64,000 bases of DNA, taken from the NCBI RefSeq assembly GCF_040054535.1, contig NC_090792.1:9712491-9776490 (forward strand). Direction: 5' to 3'. The notes under the pieces are model-generated. The model did not search any database. It had not been told where the DNA came from and saw nothing but the letters and a program-made list of their open reading frames with translations. The position numbers were made by a program, and so were the translations under genes. Below, piece after piece: positions 54,701 to 64,000 of this stretch. This DNA comes from Antennarius striatus. Its lineage: Eukaryota; Chordata; Actinopteri; Lophiiformes; Antennariidae. Positions within the stretch are counted from its first letter, which is position 1, and each line of letters begins with the position of its first letter.

Positions 54701-57422
54701 AAAACATCTACAGGTTTGTATTAGGAGGATAACTGAAATTTTATGGCCATCATACCGTAAATAACTGCTTATTACTGGTGATATACTCCTGTAAAATAGT
54801 TCTTATAGTTTAAAATTTTGGATTACTTTGAGTTTGCTCTAAGTAATTGATAAACAATTTTTTTAAAAACAGTTGCAGGTGTGGAATAAATTCTCCAACA
54901 TTCAACCAGGGTCATAAATCAACTTTGTAAGACTTGACCACGAAATGAATCTTGACCTTTTTGGCTAAAGTAATACATAACGTTAAAAGCAATGGTTGAA
55001 GAGATTTTGTAATATTCCTTATGATGTCTGATGGGAGTCCTGTCTTTGTTTCATCCCAATCTACAGCCATTGTTTCCGGGTCCACTGACATCCCGTCGCT
55101 CCCTCCAGAGGACCCTGTCAGATGAGAGTATTTACGGCGGGCAGCGCGAGCCATCATCAGGCGGATCACGTGACACGCCCACTGACCTTCTGTTCAGCTG
55201 CTCCACCATGCCACGCTCACCCACCACTCGCCATGGACCGAGCCGGCGGGCATCACATAAATCTCTGGGTGAATCTAATACAACGATCATAGGGGATCTG
55301 GGAATTTGATGTGCACACATTTATGGTTAAAACAAAAGTATCTAAGGGGGAAAATATGACCCGCATACATAGTGAGCCTCAAAATGTTGAGTGGATCTTG
55401 ATCCATACCAGGCGTGTCCAAAGTCCAGTCTGCAGGCCAATCACGGCTGGTGGTTATATTTTATATGGACCCAGACAGAATATGTGAAGTTCCTTTACTC
55501 AACTCATGGAGGCAGTGTTGTGTAACATGTATGTCTGCCATAAACCTTCAAAGAAAAAGACTGAATAATGGACCAATCATAGCACATGCTGATGCTGATG
55601 CTCTTGTTGGGGAGGGGTTGTCACTCTAGGGAGCTCTGCTGGGGTTCGCAGCCCACACCTATCTATCTGAATGATGGTGGCTCTGACCCTTTCAGTGGAA
55701 AGTTGACAGTGAAGCTGTAGCTTCCAGGAAAGGGGGAAATTATCATATTTTATGTAGTGAAATCTGAAATAATTGCTTGATTTGCCATTAGAGTGCTTCC
55801 TTGTTAATATTAATACTGTTAATAATTGTACATGGTAATACGTATAAGAAGCTATCTGGGAGAAGCCATGTTGAAAAATTGAAGGAACTCAAATACAGTC
55901 TGAGTTTGGAGATGTAATATCACAATGATGTGAGGTGGCTCCACAGGAAAACCACACTGCAGTGATAATTTTCCTCATAATGTGGAATTTGTCCAGTTGT
56001 TGCCTGTAAAGGGACAACTGATGCAAAAACTGTCAAACACCGAATAGATAGCAGACATACTTTTATTTGGTTGACATAACATCTGAATATGCTGAATGTC
56101 AGCCTTCTAGAAAAAGATGCAGTAGTGAGCTAACTGGTTGCAATCAAACAAACAAACACCTGTGGTCAGGTACTATTGGTCCTTGGACATGTTGTCATTA
56201 TCAAATCTGGCCCAAAAAGTTTACAAAAAGTTTAAATACTCGTTATCTGTACAAAAAAACCCCCCACACAACCCAAAGGCTTAGATGATCACCATCCCTT
56301 ATAGCTGAAACCATGTTCAGATCATCCATGTAAGAATTAATACACATCCTGAATAGGGCTTTACTTTGACATTTTTCCTTCCCAGGAGACCTGTCGGCCC
56401 AAGATAGCGCAGAGGTGGAGCTGGAGAAGAAGAGGCAGCAGCTGCAGGACCCCGTCCTCATGCCCCTGCCGGACACTGGTGCAGCCGGCCCGCTGGACTG
56501 GGCCCACCTTGTAGATGCTGCCAAAGCTTTTGAAGGTAGGAACACACGTCCATCATCAAAACTGGAAGTTAATGACTCATATTACTTCTCTTTGGGTGGT
56601 GTAGCAGGAAATCCAAATTGCAATCTCTTTTCCCACCAGCAGAGGGCACTGTCTGTCTGTCTGTGTTTGTTTTACTCTCCATGTGTAAGTACTGTATATC
56701 TTATCTGCTTTCCTATTCAGAGCAGAGACTGGTCTTCCTAGCTGCCCAAGAAGAGACCTCCCTGGCTGAGAGCAGTGCAGCCTCTGCCCCCCAGCAGGCC
56801 GAGCCTCAGGCAGCCCCGCTGAGACAGCCATCGCCTGGGTAAGAAGCTTTGAGTCATGGACTGGTACCAATAGTCACTTCAATCCATGAGTGTCCAGCAG
56901 TGTGCAGATTTCACTGCAATGGGACATCACAGCAGCTGATGCCACTAATTAATCCTTTGCTCCGAATAAAATCAGTAACTTAACCCTTTATTGCAAAGGC
57001 CATGTGTGACTGTTGATCAGATTAACTCTTGCTCTTCTCTTACGGTTTGTTTCAACGAACAACCTGATTGTCTATTTTACAGAGAGAGTCCAGGCGTGAT
57101 GGGAAAGGTCAGCCAGCTGGAGTCAATGGTAAAGGAACTGCAGGAGAATCTGAAAAAAGTGAGTTGCGATTCAGTAGTTAGATTAAAATGTACTTTACTT
57201 ATAAAGTAGGAAAATATGTGATTTAACCAATTTGTGAATCAAATATCAAATCGCTCCCAAAAATCTTGTCACAACCAGGAGCAAGATGCAAAGGCATCGC
57301 TGCAGGCTCAGGTGGAAAGCCTGAGGGAGGACAACCAGCGTCTCCTGGAGGAGTCCTACAGCGCCTCAGCCAAGCTCAAGAAATTCACAGAGTGGGTCTT
57401 TAACACCATCGACATGAACTGA
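39720..57422 (+). CDS. sipa1l1: sipa1l1, signal-induced proliferation-associated 1-like 1 (RapGAP, PDZ, coiled coil)
   Basis: SIPA1L1 (SPAR) is a GTPase-activating protein for Rap at synapses and junctions. Twenty coding exons: 39720-41202, 41340-41470, 42188-42376, 42557-42731, 43281-43384, 43649-43806, 48837-49416, 50745-51019, 51110-51370, 51457-51600, 51697-51848, 51921-52003, 52102-52517, 53566-53784, 54374-54536, 55067-55268, 56386-56535, 56721-56838, 57083-57158, 57279-57422. They sum to 5223 nt, 1740 aa (human about 1800), with every phase consistent. Start MTSLK matches the family; acceptor 39504 leaves 215 nt of 5' UTR. Landmarks: [17 protein letters not shown]; RapGAP about residues 560-790 with the catalytic Asn in [15 protein letters not shown] (about N703); PDZ about 949-1027 ([25 protein letters not shown]); [36 protein letters not shown]-terminal coiled coil ending [13 protein letters not shown]. 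Alternative donors exist at 51749 and 51382. Confidence 0.93.
44105..45240 (-). mobile_element. Tc1/mariner transposon relic
   Basis: The left end reads TA followed by CACTCACAGGCCACTTTATT, then AGGTACCTC, the terminal sequence of a common vertebrate Tc1-like family. On the minus strand, degenerate transposase is readable: [35 protein letters not shown] in the DNA-binding domain (45150-45000), and [12 protein letters not shown] (about 44610) near the catalytic region, with several stops and frame changes. The right terminal repeat is not recognisable, so the copy is truncated or eroded. Confidence 0.78.
44415..45210 (-). pseudogene. Tc1-like transposase pseudogene
   Basis: Minus-strand blocks in order: [39 protein letters not shown], ...[20 protein letters not shown], and [14 protein letters not shown]. 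These correspond to the paired-like DNA-binding domain, the region between the first two catalytic aspartates, and the segment before the second. Interrupting stops and shifts make it non-coding now. Confidence 0.65.
47839..47919 (+). repeat. Two adjacent hairpin-forming inverted repeats
   Basis: The first is a perfect 12-bp inverted pair, 47839-47850 with 47852-47863 (1-nt centre). The second pairs 47883-47898 with 47904-47919 (16 positions, 5-nt loop): 14 Watson-Crick and 2 T/G positions, which pair only as U.G wobbles in RNA of the plus strand. Confidence 0.85.
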
Positions 57423-59060
57423 TGCACACAGACACTGATCTCTGCTCAAATGGTCTCACACTTGGGTGTTCATTGCTGCACTTTCAACAGAAGTACTCAC
57501 CAGGCCTTTCTGTTGGACTTGAAACAAACAGTGCCAACATGGACTTACATGTCATCCTCCCTCAGCCTTATGGATCAGTGGTATAAATACCATGAAAGAT
57601 GATGTTATTTTTGAGACAGAACAGGAAAAATAAGACAAAAGCAGAGTGTCCGTTACGATCAGCATGCAGTATCCTTATTTTAAAATTGATGAATATGCTT
57701 TGTGTCGACTTGAATGGGTCGTTGGTATCCCTGCATGTCAGAGACCGCAAGATCAAACTAACCTAAAGGGATATAAACTTACTGTCCGCATTTAGACATG
57801 CCACTAAACTAATTACAAAATATCAAATTAAAAACCTCCAACACAATTAGAGAGCCTTCATCCTCGCAAGAACCGATGAAAACCTCCAATAGAGGTTTGA
57901 CTTTCCAAGAATTACGTGTTTTCTTAAATAGTTGCTGTGTTTACATACTTGTGTTTTCGAAATTCTGGGGTAACAACACTGATTATTTATTACTAAACAA
58001 CATGAGATGATGATGATGTTACCCCCCCCCCCCCATAAGATATTATGCATTTTCAGTAGTGGTGTGTATAGATAGACAGGGACAGAGAGACCCTTTGCGT
58101 AGCATATAACTAACACTGAAGGTCAAGTGCCTGTCTGTACTTCCTATGTAATAAAGTTGTACAAGAGAATCAAATATAAAATTACTGGAGGTTAACAGCA
58201 AGTATAACTTGTAGGACTACTGGTCACAAGCAAGTGAAAAGAATTTATTGTAAAAAAAATATATAACAAAAAGGTACCACAAAGATGGAACTCATCTTTT
58301 GTCATTTATTTAGATACTTGTAAACAGATGATGTGAACATTTATTTTCTCACCTCTGTCCTGGATATGACATGTAGTATTTATGATAATGTTAATGGTGA
58401 ATAAAGAGACTGGCATATGCAGTTAGAGACATGCATGTGCTTATTATCAAACAGCTATATGAGAGATTATACATCTATGAAAAATCAACTGGAGAAAGCT
58501 AACTACTTTTGATCCAAAATTCTATTTTTTTAATGTTTATTTCCAGCGTTTCCTTCTGTAGCTGATGAACGGACGTGCTACATGGAGCCGACCTCCGTCT
58601 TCATCTATAGCATGTTAAAAGGCCTCATCCTGGCTCAATAGATGAAACTGGTACTATTCAAAATATGATTACATATTACATTATTATTATATTGTGTAAA
58701 TTTAACTTCAGTTACAGAGATTTCTGTAGTGTGAATTGAAAGTCACTATTTAAGCCTCATAACTGTTTCCTTTTGTACTCACTGTGGAACTGTATATAGG
58801 GAGAATTTGATATTCATCAGAATTTGCACCTTCGTTCTTATTCTAAGACAATTTCTTTTGTTGTAATTCCTGCTTATCAATGACAAATAAAACAGGGGAT
58901 AAGGCAGGACAAAGCTCTTAAGTCACAAGCCCCCAGGACTGCATACCACCCTGCACCTTCACTCTCAACATGTGTAACAGCATGTGATTCCATTTCCATT
59001 GAGCTGTGATGTGTAAAGATGTTTTTATCTATTAAAGCTATTTTGTTGAATTTCACTTTG
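57423..59060 (+). other. sipa1l1: sipa1l1 3' UTR
   Basis: Non-coding sequence after TGA at 57420-57422. Possible polyadenylation signals are AATAAA at 58150-58155, 58400-58405 and 58886-58891, and ATTAAA near 59032. Which is used cannot be decided from sequence. Confidence 0.5.
58150..58155 (+). terminator. sipa1l1: Candidate sipa1l1 polyadenylation signal (AATAAA)
   Basis: The first canonical AATAAA after the stop codon (about 730 nt). Others at 58400 and 58886 could give longer 3' UTRs. Confidence 0.4.
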
Positions 59061-59599
59061 CCTCACAGACTTTCATTTTCTAGCAGACTTCCTGTGACTA
59101 AGCCGGACAACTGATATAATCAACGCAGAAAAAGAAAACGTTTCTTTAAACCAATCTTGATTATTTTGAAACAAAAAAAAAAAGGAAATTAATGTTTATA
59201 AATGTAGTAAATAGATAACTGTCAGTGGTCAGGTGGTGGCTACTTGCTGATCCGCTGTGTTCATCAGAGATGTTGTGTTTCCACAAATGTACAGAGAATT
59301 TACTCTTTGATGGATGAAGACAGCCTAAGAGACACCAGGATGAAGATGGGCGGTGATTATAGTTTCAACAAATGAATGGAGTCAGAGTTATGGCTATGCT
59401 GCTATAAATAATCCGATCAGATGACACACATCCACATTGCCTCATGGTAGGAATGAAGGAATTTGACAGTTTGCAACCTAATTTCTCCATCCTTCATGTC
59501 CTACACTGAAAAGAAGATACAAGGGCAGCATAAATAGAAGGGAAAATAGAATTGGGGCATTTAAAAATTTTGAAGCTATCCTTCCAGCAATATCTTCCA

Positions 59600-59970
59600 C
59601 ATTGATTGGAGAGAGAGCATCGAACGTCTCCACATGTAAACACCAGCCTCGCTCTGTGCATCTGTCCGGCTAATTAATGCACAATACAACAGTTCGCATG
59701 CAAGCTGGTGTCCTGCGTGAGGTCAGTACCATTGCTCTCTGGCAGCGGTGTGGCCGTGAACAAACGTGGTCAATTATTTAGCATTAATGCAGATTAAAGC
59801 GGGGCGGGGCCGCTGCTTTAATCTCCAGATTAGTGTCTGTCTGCCTGTCTATCACCTTGTTAATGATGCACTCCTTAATGCCAGGGCGGCTCATGTGATG
59901 GGGAGATATGCTGATTGCAGGTCAATGCAGTGTTACTAGATGTACAGAGGAGAACACATTAATGATGTGA
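59600..59970. promoter_or_regulatory. Candidate conserved regulatory element (homeodomain-site-rich)
   Basis: Many ATTA/TAAT cores are packed here (CTAATTAATGCACAA, CAATTATTTAGCATTAATGC, TTGTTAATGATGCA, CCTTAATGCC, ACATTAATGATG), with an exact 10-bp inverted pair AGATTAAAGC/GCTTTAATCT (59791-59800/59815-59824) flanking a GC-rich centre. Such texture is typical of vertebrate developmental non-coding elements. Conservation was not tested. Confidence 0.35.
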
Positions 59971-60979
59971 GGGGGGCGGGGTGGGGTGGGGGGTGGAAAT
60001 ATACTCGATCTTGCTATTTCCCTGCTGAAACCTCTTAGAGAATTGAGGTGTGTAGGCATTGTGGGCCAGCAAATGGTTTCACACTATAAGTGGTGCACCA
60101 CGATGCTGATGTGTGGCCTTGGTTTCCCTTGGTTACCACTTTTACCAAATACAGCAGTTTCAAGTTGTTGTACGATTTCCTGTCTTGTCTTCCGGTCTGA
60201 AGAAACATCCTGAATAATAAGACCTGGGCTTTTCATTAGTTTCGTTTGCAGGAATAGTTTGCGAAACTGTTTTCAAAGCCAGAGAGGAGGGATGTCAACG
60301 GGGTCAGGACCTCTGCCTGGATAATAACACGCTGCTGGAAAAAAAATGAACACATCTTAAAGGAAAGAAAGCAGGGTAACTGGTGAACTGGTTCTGTCAA
60401 CACAAACATCTGTGTCTGCGCTTTTGCTCTCCATGCATGCATTCACAAATTGGCCATGCCATGTTTTCCTGGACTGTCTTGCCTGGGGGGCTTTTGGGAT
60501 CTCATTTATTGCAGAGGAAAAAGGTTCATTTATTCAGTTGCCGTTTAAGCTTGAATGGTTCCAGAGTTCCCTTGAAGGTAGAGGGAAGAAGTGAAATATA
60601 AAAATACAAGAGTGAGGCTAGAAAGAGAACGAGTCCTCCCCATCCTGAAGCACAAAAATGGAATTTATAGTAATGTGAGAGGCTAAAAGCTTCAGACACA
60701 TAAATATGAATTATGGAAATGTTTCTGTCTTCTGTTCATTCCTTCTTAAGGAATTAAGAAACTCTGGATGCAAAATGAAAAGCAATGCTTGCTCTGGAAT
60801 ATATATTTATAGCTTAGCGTCTGTGTGTGCTCAATAACAGCAACTTGTTTTTATATTAGCATTTCAATACCTTCCTAATGAAATGTTTCTCATTTTCAGC
60901 ATCGGTGGCGCTGCTGTGGTGTGTAACTCCGTCAGCCTCTCCTCCTCACTTTACATTCACCGCTCCATTGCTCTCACTT

Positions 60980-61345
<366 letters not shown>

Positions 61346-61359
61346 CACATTCGCTCAGA

Positions 61360-61712
61360 CTCGTGCCCATGCAGCCAGGAGGGGGAGGGTGTGCATGTGT
61401 GTGTGTTGGGAGGGGGGGGTGTGATCAAGGTGCACACATGTGAGGATCTTCTGAACTGCTGGAGTAATGCAGGACTGGTGAAGAGAGAAGAGGAGGAGGA
61501 GGAGGAGGAGGAATAGGGGACTACTGCAGTGACCAGTCATCTCTCTCTCTCTTTCTCTCATTTCTCTGATTCTCTCCCTTCACTGCTTTCATCACTCAGT
61601 CTTCTTCATCCCCTTTTCTCTCCCTTTGCCAGTTCCAGCATGAGCCTGCCTGCTGCTCGTTGCTAAAGGGGAGTCGACTGGGGGAGCGGAGTGGACCAGG
61701 CGTGTTGTTTCT
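61360..61712 (+). other. Possible non-coding first exon of the next gene
   Basis: A GC-richer segment with purine tracts (GAGGAG repeats 61490-61512) ends at TTGTTTCTAAG with a GTAATG donor at 61713. No ORF of note is present. In tetrapods RGS6 lies beyond SIPA1L1 in the same orientation, so its first exon is a reasonable guess, but nothing in this sequence proves it. Confidence 0.25.
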
Positions 61713-64000
61713 AAGGTAATGAACGCTTCAGTCATGACTGTAGGTGTCACAGATGTTACGACGCTCTCGGCTGCTTGTCTGCTGAGATTGAGCAGAGCTT
61801 TTTTGGATACACAGTCACACTGTGGATGCGAGTGTATCTGACTTTGTGTCACTTTGTGCAAACTCCAGTTTATTTTAGTTGCATGTGTTTTTGGCTTGTT
61901 TATTTGAGCCACTGCAGGAGGCTCTGCTCTGTGAATACATGAGTGCTATGTCTTTTTTCTGTTTGCCTCCTCAAATATTTCTGTGCTGGTTTGAATGTGA
62001 GGTTGTGCATGTGAAGACACACATCTGGTCTGTGGTCCAGGGGATGATGGTGCTCGCTGGTTGTTGGTGTCACTACTCCATCACCAGCTTTCAATTAACA
62101 TCATGGATGGGCCTTCTGTGAGGTTCAATTTGCATGCTTAAGCAGCTCAATGGGGAGGAAGTTGTCTCTAGAATTACCGCCTCCTGCCCACTGGGAACCT
62201 GCTGGTACAGTATTGTTTTCCTTTAGCAGGTGCAGTGCAATCCTGCCTAGCCTTTCTATAAGACCCTTGGGGAAAATGCAAAGATTAGCTGTCGACTGTG
62301 CTCAGACTCAAAAAGAGCATGGTCCTGTTAGCCAATGGAAAGTGATGGACTCCGCACTCCTGGTAGTGATAACAAACAGTGAGGCGAGAGCGGATGATTA
62401 CTTATTCACTCATGCGCACCACCCTGCTCCACAGTGTAATATATTAAAGTGTTCAGCTGTGGTGACAAGGCCACCTTGCGTGTCTGCTATGTGTGCAAAC
62501 TGGTGGAAGGGTGAATTTAAACAATTTCAATGTACACCCCATTCTCCCAGGGACACTATAAGCAGCTGTTTAAACTCGGAAGTTAATTCAAATTATGTAG
62601 CTTTACTTGTCTAAATCTGTTGCCTGCAGCTAACTCTTGGCATTTATTGTTGTTATTAATTACCTTTAGTTTTAGAGAAGTAAGGGCTGTAGCTTCTGTG
62701 CTATCAGGGTGTCATCCTGAATAGCGAGGCCCAGTGAAAGCATTATATAGCTTATTTTTTTCCTCTCCTGGTACTTTTTATCCTCTTTTACAAAACATAT
62801 GAATGTGGCCAACTATGTAATCCTCTCCCTCATCTGTCTTTTCCTTTGAACAATTAAAGAACAATATGGATTAACCCACACAAGAAAACCTCAGTGACAA
62901 ATGGGTAGATGGGGCTAAGGAGGCTTGTTGAAGCCTAGTGCTGAATGCAGTTTATGGAAATCCTGAGTTAAGCAGAAATGATTCTCCTGGGAGAGAGATA
63001 TGGGAGAGACGGCGTAGATGCAGTACCGGAGAACGTGTAGAAAATAAATCCCTTAACAGCAGCTCTCAAAGAATGAAGCAGGAGGAGTTCATGTTAAAAG
63101 GCAGATCATAGGTAACCATCATATGATCGCTGCTAATGGAGACATTCTGAGGCTCAGCATTAAAAAAAATTAAAAGTGAGTGAGGATGCATCCATTATCA
63201 ATATCATTTTTTATGTTCAGGAGGTGTTCATTGATAAAGATGCTCATGTTTTTCATACATTTTTACACAACGTGATGAAATCTTCATCTGGTGTAACACA
63301 AAGCTGAACACCATATAGGTTAAGTTTAAATAATTAATGCATTACTTTAAACTTTTAGCTGATCGGATAATATTTATGAGCTTAGCTAACACATTAGCTA
63401 TTTCTATATGACAATTTGTAAATTAACTGTTAACCTAACTTTTTCAGCTGTTTATCAATGACTTTTACCTATCTATTGAAACTATTAGTCCATCACATTT
63501 AAGACACTACAGTATATACAGTTGTTTATACAGTACTTGTAAGGTTTCACTTTTAATATCACTAAATCTAAATATAACAGAAAAGGCCAAGTTTCAGTCA
63601 TAAATGGTTTAAATTTTAACTCCTTCACCTGTTCATATATGATTTTTGACTCATTTTCATGAAGGTAACTAGCACTTTAGCTATTGCTTTGCGTTTGAAT
63701 TGTACTTTGAGCCATTTAAGAGTTTGAATAATTATATTTAATTCACTACTTGAATCGCAGATTTACTACTAATTGTACAAAACAGAAACTTTTATTTATC
63801 TATTTAAACTGCTAAATATTTTAATTGGAGATTTGCTACTTTTAATTTATTGTTTGAGATCACAGATCTTTGTGTTTATTCTATTTCAACCACGTGTCCG
63901 TTACATTTAGCTGTTTGAACAGTGTACCTATTGAAACAACTTCTGAATAGATGAATTTAATGTTTTGGTCCTTTTTTGCTGTTCAGACTGCTCTTTTCAT

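Overview
This window is vertebrate nuclear DNA, almost certainly from a ray-finned (teleost) fish. The evidence is split genes with GT-AG introns, 3' UTRs with AATAAA signals, many (CA)n/(TG)n microsatellites, and tRNA-derived SINE, RTE, Tc1, Tigger-like and hAT-like remnants of the kinds common in teleosts. There is no prokaryotic gene organisation and no CRISPR, operon or plasmid feature. All gene names come from recognising protein families in translated exons and from gene order; no database search was run.

Layout. 1-866: a hAT-like non-autonomous transposon inside an intron of a partial minus-strand gene, slc10a1 (Na+/bile-acid cotransporter); its first two coding exons lie at 1845..1126 and the rest lies beyond the left edge. 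1.9-6.0 kb: intergenic, with an old L1-like fragment and a CA microsatellite. 6052-10664: max (MYC partner, bHLH-leucine zipper; 4 coding exons), with a Tigger/pogo-like element in intron 1. 13016-19587: rab15 (small GTPase; 7 coding exons, 211 aa), whose introns hold nested SINEs, a long palindrome and an RTE retrotransposon fragment. 21093-21977: gpx2 (selenoprotein glutathione peroxidase; 2 exons, in-frame TGA at codon 40), with a foldable SECIS element in its 3' UTR. About 23690-59060: sipa1l1 (Rap GTPase-activating protein with RapGAP, PDZ and C-terminal coiled coil). It has a non-coding CpG-rich first exon, a 15.4 kb first intron and 20 coding exons that join in a continuous frame of 1740 codons. 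59.1-64 kb: no gene; one homeodomain-site-rich stretch looks like a regulatory element, and near 61.4-61.7 kb there may be a first exon of the next gene.

The gene set max, rab15, gpx2, sipa1l1 and slc10a1 matches genes found on human 14q23-q24, so this is a conserved vertebrate synteny block rather than an accessory region. The genes are functionally unrelated (bile-acid uptake, transcription, vesicle traffic, peroxide reduction, Rap signalling) and share only their neighbourhood. I found no convincing new multi-gene system. The more unusual items are local: the SINE palindrome that looks like a template-switch event, the strand-asymmetric twin hairpins in sipa1l1 intron 6, a CACGTG E-box in the max promoter, several alternative splice-site pairs that preserve frame, and the stacked promoter motifs of sipa1l1.
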